DNA from: Rhodanobacteraceae bacterium | Lineage (GTDB): Bacteria > Pseudomonadota > Gammaproteobacteria > Xanthomonadales > Rhodanobacteraceae | DNA: 64,000 bases | NCBI GenBank assembly: GCA_004299555.1 | Contig: SCQU01000026.1 | Location: forward strand, 88,613 to 152,612 | Direction: 5' to 3' | Part shown: positions 1 to 8,778 of the stretch, in pieces | Layout: every line of letters starts with the position of its first letter | Position numbering within the stretch: the first letter of the stretch is position 1 | Program-made: the position numbers and the translations under genes | Notes under the pieces: generated by a model | What the model was told of the DNA's origin: nothing | What the model saw: only the letters and a program-made list of their open reading frames with translations | The model's database searches: none

Positions 1-957
1 AATGAGGCCCTCGCGCATGTCGTCGCCCGACAGCGCGACTTTCGAATTCTTGGCCAGGCCCGACTGTTCGACGTAGTTGGTGAGGGTACGCGTCAAGGCC
101 GCCCGCAAACCGGTAAGGTGCGCCCCGCCGTCCTTCTGGGGGATGTTGTTGGTGAAGCAGAAAACCGACTCCTGGTAGCCATCGGTCCACTGCATCGCGA
201 GCTCGACCGTGATGTCGCCGGTCTGCACGCTGAAGCTGACTTCCGTTGGGTGCAACGGGGTCTTGAGCGCTGAAAGGTGCTGCACGAAGGCCTTGATCCC
301 GCCTTCGTACTGGAACACATCTTGCTTGCTAACCCTATGATCTGTAAGGGTTATTTTTACTCCAGAGTTCAGGAACGCCAGCTCGCGCAGACGCTTGGCG
401 AGAATGTCGTACTGAAACTCGATGTTGGTAAAGGTCGCCGTGCTGGGCAGAAACCGCACGGTGGTGCCACGCCGCTCGGCGGGCCCCACTTCACGCAGGG
501 GATACAACGGATCGCCCAGGTGGTACTCCTGCTGGTATTCCTTGTGGTTGCGGTAGACCGTCAGCCACAGGTGTTCGGACAATGCATTGACAACCGACAC
601 GCCAACGCCGTGCAAGCCGCCCGATACCTTGTACGAATTGGCGTCGAACTTGCCGCCCGCGTGCAGCACGGTCATGACCACCTCGGCCGTCGACACCCCC
701 TCTTCCTGGTGGATGGCCACCGGGATGCCGCGCCCGTTGTCCGCCACGCTGACGGTCCCGTCATCCAGGATGGCCACTTCGATGTGATCGCAGAAACCCG
801 CCAGCGCCTCGTCAATGGCGTTGTCGACGACCTCGAACACCATGTGGTGCAAACCCGTCCCATCATCGGTATCGCCGATATACATCCCGGGGCGCTTGCG
901 AACCGCTTCAAGTCCCTTCAGAACCTTGATGCTGCTGGAATCATAGGTGTCATTCAT
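1..957 (-). CDS. gyrB: DNA gyrase subunit B, N-terminal part (cut by window edge)
   Basis: ATPase subunit of the type II topoisomerase that introduces negative supercoils with GyrA. The 319 visible codons give the GHKL ATPase domain and the start of the transducer: N-box [11 protein letters not shown] (about 42-52), DNGRGIP (73-79) and GGLHGVG (113-119), followed by the expected GyrB beta-rich stretch. The start is the ATG at 957, the first methionine ahead of the conserved [14 protein letters not shown] segment. The 3' end lies beyond the left edge. It is last in the leftward dnaA-dnaN-recF-gyrB order usual near proteobacterial origins, 66 bp after recF, and may have its own promoter (see -10 at 1001-1006). 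Confidence 0.97.
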   Translation of the reverse strand, partial: MNDTYDSSSIKVLKGLEAVRKRPGMYIGDTDDGTGLHHMVFEVVDNAIDEALAGFCDHIEVAILDDGTVSVADNGRGIPVAIHQEEGVSTAEVVMTVLHAGGKFDANSYKVSGGLHGVGVSVVNALSEHLWLTVYRNHKEYQQEYHLGDPLYPLREVGPAERRGTTVRFLPSTATFTNIEFQYDILAKRLRELAFLNSGVKITLTDHRVSKQDVFQYEGGIKAFVQHLSALKTPLHPTEVSFSVQTGDITVELAMQWTDGYQESVFCFTNNIPQKDGGAHLTGLRAALTRTLTNYVEQSGLAKNSKVALSGDDMREGLI

Positions 958-1000
958 GCATGGAGCCCTGGTAGTCGCATCCCATCACCGCAAACACCCC

Positions 1001-1006
1001 AGTATA
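1001..1006 (-). promoter_or_regulatory. Possible gyrB -10 element (TATACT)
   Basis: On the minus strand the recF-gyrB spacer reads TATACT about 45 bp before the gyrB start, a five-of-six match to the sigma-70 -10 consensus. The hexamer 17 bp upstream (CCGTGA) is a poor -35, so the call rests on the -10 only. It could let gyrB be expressed separately from the dnaA operon. Confidence 0.35.
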
Positions 1007-1023
1007 CCGTGTGTGCTCGCCGC

Positions 1024-2106
1024 TCACGGTTGGTGGTCGATCCGGGCGCAGCGGCCATGTTCCACATGGAACATGCAGGCACCATCGCGCGCATCGACGC
1101 GGTCATCCGTGCGCGTCAGCCAACTCTGGATCGCCCTTCCCCGCAACCAGCCAAGCACCAGTGCTGCGTGCCGTGCATCCAGCTCCGCCGCCAGGTCATC
1201 CAGGCACAACAGGGGGTACTCCCCGATCTGGTCCTTGAGCCAAAGCGTCAGCGCCAGGGTGCAGACCAGCGCCGTGGCCTTGGCCTGCCCGCGTGACAAA
1301 TGGTCGCGTTGTGCAATGCCGGCGTATCCAAGGGACCAGTCGGCACGATGCGCACCATGCCGGGTAAACCCCCGCTCCCGGTCGCGCGGACGCTCCAGCG
1401 CGAGCTGCGCCGTCAGGCCCGCGTCGAGGTTCCACCCTGGCCGGTAATCCACCGACGGTACCCCGAGTTCCGGTACCAAAAGCGCCGATTCAGCGAACAG
1501 GAATGGACGTAAACCGTCCAGGCAGCGCGCACGGGCACGGTGAATCTGCAGCGCCAGACGGCCGAGGTCGTGTTCCCAGGGCTCAAAGTCGGCATCGGCC
1601 GCCCCCTGGCGCAGCAAGGCGTTGCGCTGACGCAAAGCCCGGCGCCACATGGGCCACGCCCCGAGCGAGGCATGTTCCATGTGGAACACGGCCCAATCGA
1701 GGAACCCGCGCCGCTCCTCAGCCGGCCCCAGGACGAGGCCTTGGCTCTCGGGACCAAAGTAGACCACCGGACAGGCTTCGAACAAGGGCACCAGACTTGC
1801 CAGGTCTTCACCGTCCCGGCGCGCCAGCCAGTGCTCGTCCACCCGCGCCAGACCCAACCGTGACCTTGGCCGGCCCTCGCGCGCGATCTCGACGTGAATC
1901 ACGAAGTCCGCCGCGCCCTGGCGCCGGGGCGCACTGCGGCCGCCCCCTCGAAACGAGCGCCCGTGCGACAACAGGTAGGCTGCCTCCAGCAGCGTGGTCT
2001 TGCCCGCGCCGTTCGGGCCAATCAACCAATTGACGGCCGGGCCCGGTTCAAACTCGACCTGTTCAAAGCACCTGAGGTTGGCCGCCCGCAGCAAATCAAT
2101 GTTCAC
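1024..2106 (-). CDS. recF: DNA replication/repair protein RecF
   Basis: SMC-like ATPase that loads RecA at gaps with RecO and RecR. The 360-residue length matches the family. Walker A GPNGAGKTT is at 30-38, an ABC-type signature LSRGQAKATA lies around 270, and Walker B LLCLDDLAAELD near 300. It follows dnaN by about 30 bp in the same direction. The coding sequence holds two parS-like 16-mers, translated as FHMEH in mid-protein and MFHVEH near the C terminus. Both peptides sit where RecF proteins of other gammaproteobacteria carry FHVE-type sequences, so the DNA motif may partly reflect protein conservation. Confidence 0.97.
   Translation of the reverse strand: MNIDLLRAANLRCFEQVEFEPGPAVNWLIGPNGAGKTTLLEAAYLLSHGRSFRGGGRSAPRRQGAADFVIHVEIAREGRPRSRLGLARVDEHWLARRDGEDLASLVPLFEACPVVYFGPESQGLVLGPAEERRGFLDWAVFHMEHASLGAWPMWRRALRQRNALLRQGAADADFEPWEHDLGRLALQIHRARARCLDGLRPFLFAESALLVPELGVPSVDYRPGWNLDAGLTAQLALERPRDRERGFTRHGAHRADWSLGYAGIAQRDHLSRGQAKATALVCTLALTLWLKDQIGEYPLLCLDDLAAELDARHAALVLGWLRGRAIQSWLTRTDDRVDARDGACMFHVEHGRCARIDHQP
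1058..1073. promoter_or_regulatory. parS-like site 1 in recF 3' end
   Basis: TGTTCCACATGGAACA differs at one central base from the palindromic ParB-binding consensus TGTTCCACGTGGAACA. It is the exact reverse complement of the second site at 1673-1688. parS sites cluster near bacterial origins, and this one is about 2.3 kb from the oriC candidate. It lies in codons for a conserved RecF peptide, so function is unproven. Confidence 0.5.
1673..1688. promoter_or_regulatory. parS-like site 2 in recF
   Basis: TGTTCCATGTGGAACA is the exact reverse complement of the 16-mer at 1058-1073 and again one base from the parS consensus. The two sites are 615 bp apart. Read in the recF frame it encodes VFHMEH. 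Confidence 0.5.
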
Positions 2107-2137
2107 CGTACGGATCCACGCCGCGCGGACGCCGGCA

Positions 2138-3238
2138 TCACAGCCGCAGGGGCATCACCACATGCTGCGCATCGTCGCTGGTCGCGCCCCGCAGCAGACA
2201 ACTTGACTGCGCGTCACGCAGCTGCAAACGCACGCTCGTGTCATCCAGTGCCCCCAGTGCCTCCAGCAGGTAACCGACATTGAAGCCAATCGCAATATCA
2301 TCGACCTTGGTGTCGGCCTCGATCTCCTCGAACGCCTCTTCCTGCTCGGGGTTGTGGGCAATGACCCGCAAGCAGCCCGGCGAGACCTCCAGGCGAACCC
2401 CGCGGTACTTTTCATTGGACAGGATGGCGGCCCGTTGCAAGGCGTTCCGCAGGCCATCGCGATCGACCTGCACCAGCTTGTCGGCACCCAGCGGAACCAC
2501 CGCTTCGTAGTCCGGAAAGCGGCCGTCAATCAGCTTGGACGTAAAAACGACATCCGCCCGGCTGACCCGCAGGTGATTGGCTGAAAACTCCACCTCCACC
2601 GGGTCATCGGCGCTGCCCAGGAGTCCCATCAGCTCCATGACGCCCTTGCGCGGAATGATCAGCTGCCGCGCATTGCTGGCCGCCTTGTCCAGCGTGGCCT
2701 GCGCCATCGCCATCCGATGGCCGTCGGTCGCGACACAACGCAGTTCGGCACCACGCAAGTCCAACAGCAGCCCGTTCAGGTAGTACCGTACGTCCTGATT
2801 GGCCATCGCAAAGGCCGTCCGCTCCATCAAGCGGCGCAGCACGCTTTCCGGAAGCGCAACCTTGTCGACCACCTCGACGGCGTCGGTATCGGGAAACTCG
2901 TCGGCCGGCAGCGTCGCCAGGGTATAGCGGCTGCGTCCGGCATGCATGACGACACGATCGCCCTTCATCTGCATTTCGACCGCGACGCCGTCCGGCAACG
3001 CGCGCACAAGGTCAAACCACTTGCGCGCCGGAACGGTCGTCGCACCGGGCTCCTGCACGTCCACCCCGGTGCTCGCACGCATCTCGACTTCGAGGTCGGT
3101 ACCCGTCAAGGACAAACGACCGTCGGCGACCCGCACCAGAAGGTTGGCAAGCACCGGCAACGTCTGCCTGCGCTCTACCACACCGACCACCTGTTGCATG
3201 GGTTTGAGCAAGGTTTCCCGCTGGGTCCGAAAGCGCAT
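2138..3238 (-). CDS. dnaN: DNA polymerase III beta sliding clamp
   Basis: Ring-shaped processivity clamp that tethers polymerase III and other repair and replication proteins to DNA. The 366-residue length equals the gammaproteobacterial norm. The N terminus (MRFRTQRETLLKPMQQVVGVVERRQ) and the C-terminal PMRL ending are typical, with three repeated clamp domains. The start is the first methionine after the dnaA-dnaN spacer. It lies directly downstream of that spacer and upstream of recF on the same strand, so it is probably co-transcribed with recF. Confidence 0.98.
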   Translation of the reverse strand: MRFRTQRETLLKPMQQVVGVVERRQTLPVLANLLVRVADGRLSLTGTDLEVEMRASTGVDVQEPGATTVPARKWFDLVRALPDGVAVEMQMKGDRVVMHAGRSRYTLATLPADEFPDTDAVEVVDKVALPESVLRRLMERTAFAMANQDVRYYLNGLLLDLRGAELRCVATDGHRMAMAQATLDKAASNARQLIIPRKGVMELMGLLGSADDPVEVEFSANHLRVSRADVVFTSKLIDGRFPDYEAVVPLGADKLVQVDRDGLRNALQRAAILSNEKYRGVRLEVSPGCLRVIAHNPEQEEAFEEIEADTKVDDIAIGFNVGYLLEALGALDDTSVRLQLRDAQSSCLLRGATSDDAQHVVMPLRL

Positions 3239-3445
3239 GATGGGTTCTCGCGTTTGTTGTCTGTAAAGGTATTAGTTGTAAACAAGCAGCTAGAAGCAGG
3301 CGTTGTTGATAAAGCCTTTTCTTGCAAATAGCTATCTAAATCATTGTGTTATACTTGGTTCTTGTGTGCGGGACCGCTTGAATTCCCGGTGGGCAATTTG
3401 TGGATAACTGCCCTTGCCGCAACTGCTCCACCTTTATCCACAGCT
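3239..3445. other. Candidate chromosomal origin (oriC) in the dnaA-dnaN spacer
   Basis: This 207-bp spacer is clearly richer in A+T than its surroundings. It carries two perfect DnaA boxes of the TTATCCACA type: one at 3399-3407 on the minus strand and one at 3434-3442 on the plus strand, next to the dnaA stop. A one-mismatch box (TTATCAACA, minus strand) lies around 3303-3311. The A+T-rich part nearest dnaN could serve as the unwinding element. Placement between dnaA and dnaN agrees with what is reported for Xanthomonas. It also holds the dnaN promoter region. Confidence 0.6.
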
Positions 3446-4765
3446 TTACCCCGTCAATATCCTGACCAGTTTGTCCCAATCCTGGCGCAGGCGGATATCG
3501 GTGTCGCACAGGCTGCGGATCTTCTTGCACGCGTGCATGACGGTTGTGTGGTCCTTGCCGCCAAATGCTTCCCCGATCTCCGGCAGGCTGTGCTCGGTCA
3601 GTTCCTTGGCCAGCGCCATTGCCACCTGCCGCGGTCTGGCCAGTGAGCGCACCCGCCGTTGCGACAGCAGGTCCGACATGCGCAGCTGATAATAGTCGGC
3701 CACCGTCTTTTGGATATTCTGCACGGTGATGGCGCGCGCGTGTACGTTGAAAAGGTCACGCAAGGTTTCTTGCACCAGTTCCAGGGTGATGCTGCGGCCC
3801 GAGAGGTTTGCCTGTGCGGCCACCGTGTTGAGCGCACCCTCAAGCTCGCGGACGTTGGAGCGAATCCGCCTGGCCAATAGTAAGGCAACGTCGCCCGGCA
3901 ACGGGATGCCGCGGGCCTGTGCCTTTTCCAGCAGGATGGCGGCGCGGGTCTCGAAATCCGGCGGTTCGATCGCCACCGACAGCCCCCAGCCCAGGCGCGA
4001 CTTCAGCCGCAGTTCGAGGTTGTCGACTTCCTTGGGGTAGCGGTCGCAGGTCAGTACGATCTGCTGCTTGGACTCGTACAACGTGTTGAACGTGTGGAAA
4101 AACTCTTCCTGTGTCGCGTCCTTGCCGGCGAAAAACTGGATATCGTCGATCAGCAGCGCATCGACCGAACGGAAGCGGTGCTTGAAATCGTCCATGTTCT
4201 TGTTGCGCAAGGCCGTGATCATCATTTCGGTGAAGCGCTCGGAATGCACGTACAGGATCTTCATCGCCGGGTTGTGCGCCAGCATGAGGTTTCCGGCGGC
4301 CTGCATCAGGTGGGTCTTGCCGAGCCCCGTGCCGCCGTACAACAGCAACGGGTTGTAGGCGCGCCCCGGGTTTTGCGCCACCTGCATCGCGGCCGCCTTG
4401 CCAAGCTGGTTGGACTTGCCTTCGACAAAGTTGTCAAAGGTGTAGTGCGGGTCGATGTGGTGTGCCGCCGCCGCAACCGGCGCCGGTCCGGCACTGGCGG
4501 CTGCGGCCGCGGGTTTGCCCGCGGGTGGCAGTGATCCAACCTCGAGCCGGCACGCCACCGGATGGCCCACCAGGGAAGACAAGGTGGCTTCGATTCGCGT
4601 GAGGTAGGCGTTGCGCACGAATTCCAACGTGTAGCTGTTGGGCGCGAGCAGCTGCAACGTGCCATGGTCATCCCGCGCCTGCAACGGTTGCAGCCAGGTA
4701 TGCAGCACGCCTGGCTCAATCTCGCCTTCCAGCCGCGCGAGGCACCGTTGCCAAAGATCACTCAT
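3446..4765 (-). CDS. dnaA: Chromosomal replication initiator protein DnaA
   Basis: AAA+ initiator that binds DnaA boxes and opens oriC. From the ATG at 4765 the protein is 439 residues: domain I ([16 protein letters not shown]), an Ala/Pro-rich linker (about 84-103), Walker [10 protein letters not shown] (144-152), Walker [10 protein letters not shown] around 205, and the C-terminal DNA-binding signature [14 protein letters not shown]. An in-frame upstream ATG would add 31 unconserved residues. The 4765 start is preferred because it has the family N terminus and a GGGAAG Shine-Dalgarno. It diverges from rpmH. Confidence 0.97.
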   Translation of the reverse strand: MSDLWQRCLARLEGEIEPGVLHTWLQPLQARDDHGTLQLLAPNSYTLEFVRNAYLTRIEATLSSLVGHPVACRLEVGSLPPAGKPAAAAASAGPAPVAAAAHHIDPHYTFDNFVEGKSNQLGKAAAMQVAQNPGRAYNPLLLYGGTGLGKTHLMQAAGNLMLAHNPAMKILYVHSERFTEMMITALRNKNMDDFKHRFRSVDALLIDDIQFFAGKDATQEEFFHTFNTLYESKQQIVLTCDRYPKEVDNLELRLKSRLGWGLSVAIEPPDFETRAAILLEKAQARGIPLPGDVALLLARRIRSNVRELEGALNTVAAQANLSGRSITLELVQETLRDLFNVHARAITVQNIQKTVADYYQLRMSDLLSQRRVRSLARPRQVAMALAKELTEHSLPEIGEAFGGKDHTTVMHACKKIRSLCDTDIRLRQDWDKLVRILTG

Positions 4766-4889
4766 GACTTCCCGCACAACCCCATTCGAGTGTCCCGCCG
4801 CCAACATGCGCGCGGGAGCAGGTGAGTCTAACAGGCTGCCTCCACAACGCAGCGGCACCGCCGCCGGGACCCCGCTCGGCCCGGAGCGG

Positions 4890-4919
4890 TTGACGCAGCA
4901 ACGTGATCAACCCTACAAT
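4890..4919 (+). promoter_or_regulatory. Promoter of rpmH-rnpA
   Basis: TTGACG (4890-4895), an 18-bp spacer and TACAAT (4914-4919) form a strong sigma-70 promoter 60 bp ahead of rpmH, as expected for a highly expressed ribosomal protein gene. It lies in the 214-bp dnaA-rpmH divergent spacer. No perfect DnaA box was seen in this spacer. Confidence 0.7.
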
Positions 4920-4979
4920 TTGCAACCTTTTTCCCACGCACAACCCGTCTTCGGCGGGCGTCCCGTTGCGGAGTCAACC

Positions 4980-5114
4980 ATGAAACGCACCTATCAGCCC
5001 AGCGTGCTCAAGCGCGCTCGTACCCACGGGTTTCGTGCCCGCATGAAGACCGCCGACGGGCGCAAGATTCTGTCCGCCCGGCGTGCCAAGGGCCGCAAGC
5101 GGCTGGCCCCGTAA
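4980..5114 (+). CDS. rpmH: 50S ribosomal protein L34
   Basis: A 44-residue, very basic protein of the large ribosomal subunit. It opens [18 protein letters not shown] and ends GRKRLAP, with the family's [11 protein letters not shown] core. Length and sequence are standard for bacterial L34. It is the first gene of the rightward rpmH-rnpA-yidC-mnmE series. rnpA begins only 7 bp after its stop, which implies co-transcription. Confidence 0.98.
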   Translation: MKRTYQPSVLKRARTHGFRARMKTADGRKILSARRAKGRKRLAP

Positions 5115-5121
5115 CGGCTTG

Positions 5122-5496
5122 ATGACCGGCTTGCCGGCCGCAGCGCGGCTGCGGCGTGCCGCTGACTTCGCGGCACTCAAGTCGGCTCCCGGACGCTTGC
5201 ACACGCGCCACTTCGCGTTGCGCTGGACACCGCGCTCCGCGGGTGCCTGCCGTCTGGGCCTGGCGGTGTCACGCAAGGTCAGCAAGCTTGCCGTTGAGCG
5301 CAACCGGATCAAGCGCACGATCCGTGAGTCATTTCGGGCCGAACGGGATGCCCTGCCGGCGCTCGATATCCTGGTGATCGCGCGCGCGTCTGCGGCTGGT
5401 GACAGCAACCGTGGCTTGCGCGAGGACCTGCAGGTGGCCTGGTCCCGGTTGCAAGCGTTGAAGCCACCGCCTGCGTCCGTCACAATCGACGGCTGA
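5122..5496 (+). CDS. rnpA: Ribonuclease P protein component
   Basis: Protein cofactor of the RNase P ribozyme, which matures tRNA 5' ends. The 124-residue product contains the family signature around ERNRIKRTIRESFR together with the basic central cleft (GLAVSRKVSKLAV). The start at 5122 is chosen because it follows rpmH by 7 bp and gives the usual N terminus; an earlier in-frame ATG at 5083 lies inside rpmH. A yidD gene, which often sits between rnpA and yidC, is not present in the 39-bp gap that follows. Confidence 0.95.
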   Translation: MTGLPAAARLRRAADFAALKSAPGRLHTRHFALRWTPRSAGACRLGLAVSRKVSKLAVERNRIKRTIRESFRAERDALPALDILVIARASAAGDSNRGLREDLQVAWSRLQALKPPPASVTIDG

Positions 5497-5535
5497 CTTG
5501 CGCCGACCCGCCGCATCCCCCGCCCGAGTTCCCTT

Positions 5536-7263
5536 GTGATCAATCAAACACGCACACTTCTGGTCGTGGCGTTGGCGGCCGTGGTCTTCCTGTTGTGGCA
5601 GGCATGGCAGCACGACTATCCGGCGGTGACGCCGCCGCCGCCCGTGGCCGCGCAGGCCGCACCGTCCTCCGCCAGCATCCCGAGTGTCGCCGCGATCCCG
5701 TCGGTTCCCGCCAGCGCGGCCTCCGCGCCTGCGCTGGCGCGCGTTGCGACGCCTCCCGCCGCCGCGACCTCGGCGACGCCCCGGCAGGATCTGGTCATCG
5801 CCAGCAACGACGTGCTGCGGTTGACCATCGACCCGCGTGGCGGCACGGTCGTTGGCGCAGCGCTGCTTGACTACCCGCAAACGGTCAAGCGCGGCAGCCC
5901 GCCGGTGAACCTGCTGACCACCCGCGCGGCTGATTTTTACGTCGCCCAGAACGGCCTCGTGGGTGCGGACGGCAGCGTCGCGCCAAGCCACCTTGCGGAG
6001 TTCACACCGCAGGCGACCCGCTACACCCTCGCGCCGGGCCAGAAGCAGGTGGTCGTCAGCTTGACCTGGCACGATCCGGCGACGGGTGTCAGCGTCATCA
6101 AGCGTTACACCCTCACCCGCGGCAGCTACGTTGTCGGGCTCTCCCAGCAGATCGAAAATCACGGCACCGCCGCCTGGCACGGCAGTGCATACGAACAGCT
6201 GGACCGGGTCGAGCCGCCGGCACCGCCCAAGCACCTGCTCGAGATCTACAACCCCGACAGCTGGTCCTACACGGGCGCCGCGTGGTACAGCCCCGAGGCC
6301 AAGTTCAACAAGCTGAAGTTTGGCGACTTCGAGAAGGAGCCGCTGGACCAGCAGGTGACCGGCGGCTGGATCGCGATGACCCAGCGGTTCTTCGTGTCGG
6401 CGTGGATTCCGGCGACCAAGCAGCCCGGTCACTTCAGCAGCGTTGAGGTACCGGCGAGCGGTGCGGACGGCAAACCGCGCTACCTGATCCGCACGCTGGG
6501 CCCGACGTTGGCCGTCGCGCCGGGTGCCAGCGCGACCAGCACCGCGCAGCTGTATGTCGGCCCGCAGCTGCAGAACAAAATCGGCGACATCGCGCCGGGG
6601 TTGAACCTGACGATCGACTACGGCTGGTTCACCGTCATCGCCACGCCGATGTTCAAGCTGCTGGCGATCCTGCACGCGCTGGTACACAACTGGGGTGTGG
6701 CGATCATCGTCCTGGTGCTGCTGATCCAGGCCGTGACCTGGAAGCTCAACAGCAAGACCTATGAGTCGAGCGCACGGATGCGCAAGTTCCAGCCGCGTCT
6801 CAAGGCGCTGAAGGAACGCTTTGGCGACGACAAGCAAAAGTACCAGCAGGCGATGATGGAGCTGTACAAGAAGGAAAAGATCAACCCCTTGGGGGGTTGC
6901 CTGCCGCAGGTGATCATTTACCCCATCTTCTTCGCCCTCTACTACGTCCTGATCTTCAGCGTTGAGCTGCGCCATGCGGCGTTCCTCTGGATCCCGGACC
7001 TGTCGGCCGCGGACCCCTACTACATCCTGCCGGTGCTGTATGCGTTGTCCATGCTGGGCACCCAGATCCTGATGCCGAGCCAGGGCATGGACCCGAACAT
7101 GGCCAAGATGATGAAGTTCATGCCGGTGCTGTTTGCCGTGTTGTTCTTCTTCTTCCCGGCTGGCCTGACCCTGTACTACGTCGTGCGCCAAATCTGCATG
7201 CTGGGGCAGCAGTGGTATGTGACCCGCCGGGTCGAGCGGGCCGGCGCGCGCGCCCACGCCTGA
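5536..7263 (+). CDS. yidC: Membrane protein insertase YidC
   Basis: Inner-membrane insertase/chaperone acting with or without SecYEG. The 575-residue protein begins at a GTG with an N-terminal transmembrane anchor (LLVVALAAVVFLLW). A long Ala/Pro-rich linker follows, then the large periplasmic beta-domain typical of Gram-negative YidC. The conserved C-terminal 60KD_IMP region contains the hydrophobic segments (about 370-560). The GTG start is supported by the anchor beginning immediately after it. It is followed 17 bp later by mnmE. Confidence 0.96.
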   Translation: MINQTRTLLVVALAAVVFLLWQAWQHDYPAVTPPPPVAAQAAPSSASIPSVAAIPSVPASAASAPALARVATPPAAATSATPRQDLVIASNDVLRLTIDPRGGTVVGAALLDYPQTVKRGSPPVNLLTTRAADFYVAQNGLVGADGSVAPSHLAEFTPQATRYTLAPGQKQVVVSLTWHDPATGVSVIKRYTLTRGSYVVGLSQQIENHGTAAWHGSAYEQLDRVEPPAPPKHLLEIYNPDSWSYTGAAWYSPEAKFNKLKFGDFEKEPLDQQVTGGWIAMTQRFFVSAWIPATKQPGHFSSVEVPASGADGKPRYLIRTLGPTLAVAPGASATSTAQLYVGPQLQNKIGDIAPGLNLTIDYGWFTVIATPMFKLLAILHALVHNWGVAIIVLVLLIQAVTWKLNSKTYESSARMRKFQPRLKALKERFGDDKQKYQQAMMELYKKEKINPLGGCLPQVIIYPIFFALYYVLIFSVELRHAAFLWIPDLSAADPYYILPVLYALSMLGTQILMPSQGMDPNMAKMMKFMPVLFAVLFFFFPAGLTLYYVVRQICMLGQQWYVTRRVERAGARAHA

Positions 7264-7280
7264 TCCACCGCGGGACCACC

Positions 7281-8618
7281 ATGCCGCCAACGTCCGAGAC
7301 CATCGCCGCCGTCGCCAGCGCGCCCGGGCGCGGCGGCATCGGTGTGGTGCGCGTTTCCGGGCCCGCGGCACACGCGATTGCCAAGGCGCTGTGCGGAAGC
7401 GCACCCGCGCCGCGCCGCGCCCATCTCGCGACCTTCGTGGATGCTGCGGGCGCGGTGCTCGATCGCGGGCTGGCCTTGTGGTTTCCGGCGCCGCATTCGT
7501 TCACGGGCGAAGACGTGCTGGAACTGCACGCGCACGGCAGTCCGGTGGTATTGGACGCGCTGGTCCGACGTGCCTGTGCGCTGGGTGCCCGGCCCGCGCA
7601 GCCCGGCGAATTTTCCGAACGCGCATTCCTCAATGGCAAACTGGATCTGGCCCAGGCCGAGGCGATCGCGGATCTCATCGCAGCGCGTTCAGAGGCGCAG
7701 GCCCGCGCGGCGCTGCGCTCACTGGAAGGGGAATTCTCGCGGCGTGTGGCCGCGCTGACCCGGACCATCGTGCGCCTGCGGGTCGAAGTCGAGGCGGCGA
7801 TCGATTTTGCCGATGACGCGTCGGAAGGCGCCTCGCCCGCCGCGCTGGAGCAGCTGTTCGCGCGGGCCACCGCGGAGCTTGATGCGTTGCTGGCCGCGGC
7901 GCGGCGCGGCGTGCGCCTGACCGACGGCCTGCGGGCGGTCATCGTCGGCGCCCCCAATGTCGGCAAGTCGAGCCTGCTGAATGCGCTGGCTGGCAGCGCG
8001 CGCGCGATCGTCACCGAAGTGCCGGGCACGACCCGCGACGTGCTGCGCGAATCGATCCTGCTGGAGGGGGTGGAATTGACGCTGGCCGACACCGCAGGCC
8101 TGCGCGATTCGAGCGACCGCGTCGAGCTCGAAGGCATCCGCCGTGCCCGCGCAGAGCTTGCCATGGCTGATCTGGTGCTCGCCGTCACGGTGTACGGTGC
8201 GGCGGTGGGCGGCCTTGATGCCGGTGAATCCAAGCCAGGGGCCCAGTGCATCAAAATTGTCAACAAGATCGATCTTGCGGATGCGGCGCCGTGGCGATGC
8301 GTGACCGATGGAGTGGTGACACTGGGCGTGTCGGCGCACACCGGCGCCGGATTGGACGCGTTGCGCGCCGAGCTTCGGCGCATGGCCACCGGCAGCGCGG
8401 TGGATGGTGACTTCAGCGCGCGCACGCGGCACGTTGTGGCGCTCGGGCGCGCGGCGGCGAGCCTTGCCGAAGCGCGCGCGCTGGCGGCGACGGCGACGCC
8501 GGAATTGGTGGCCGAGTCGCTGCGTGCCGTGCAGCACGCGCTCGGCGAGATCACGGGCGTCTTCAGCAGCGAAGACCTGCTCGGCGCGATCTTCTCGACC
8601 TTTTGCGTTGGCAAGTAG
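7281..8618 (+). CDS. mnmE: tRNA uridine-5-carboxymethylaminomethyl(34) synthesis GTPase MnmE
   Basis: GTPase that, with MnmG (also in this window at 36-38 kb), modifies the wobble uridine of certain tRNAs. The 445 residues comprise a tetrahydrofolate-binding N domain (IAAVASAPGRGGIGVVRVSG), a G domain with G1 GAPNVGKSS (around 225) and DTAGLRDS switch II, and the C-terminal FCVGK, whose cysteine is the family hallmark. The start is the ATG at 7281, 17 bp after the yidC stop; the frame is open further upstream but overlaps yidC. Confidence 0.97.
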   Translation: MPPTSETIAAVASAPGRGGIGVVRVSGPAAHAIAKALCGSAPAPRRAHLATFVDAAGAVLDRGLALWFPAPHSFTGEDVLELHAHGSPVVLDALVRRACALGARPAQPGEFSERAFLNGKLDLAQAEAIADLIAARSEAQARAALRSLEGEFSRRVAALTRTIVRLRVEVEAAIDFADDASEGASPAALEQLFARATAELDALLAAARRGVRLTDGLRAVIVGAPNVGKSSLLNALAGSARAIVTEVPGTTRDVLRESILLEGVELTLADTAGLRDSSDRVELEGIRRARAELAMADLVLAVTVYGAAVGGLDAGESKPGAQCIKIVNKIDLADAAPWRCVTDGVVTLGVSAHTGAGLDALRAELRRMATGSAVDGDFSARTRHVVALGRAAASLAEARALAATATPELVAESLRAVQHALGEITGVFSSEDLLGAIFSTFCVGK

Positions 8619-8689
8619 GTCGCGCGGCGTCGCGGCGGTGCCGGGCACCAATTTCGCGCGGGGTGGCGGCTGCGCCAGCGGCCCGCTGG

Positions 8690-8719
8690 TTGCGGCGATT
8701 GGCCTGCCGCTGCTAGAAT
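8690..8719 (+). promoter_or_regulatory. Possible promoter of the atp operon
   Basis: TTGCGG (8690-8695), an 18-bp spacer and TAGAAT (8714-8719) lie 60 bp ahead of atpI in the mnmE-atpI spacer. The -10 is a good match and the -35 moderate. No other candidate of similar quality was seen in the spacer. Confidence 0.4.
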
Positions 8720-8778
8720 TCCACGGCTTGATCGCGAGGTTGCGGACGCGTCGGAAGACACCAGTCGGGTGGCAGAAC

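Noticed and set aside
5329..7404. 691-codon open frame on the minus strand across yidC
   Set aside because: Antisense to a clear yidC gene; the translation is Arg/His/Gln-rich without domains. It is a typical high-GC antisense artefact.
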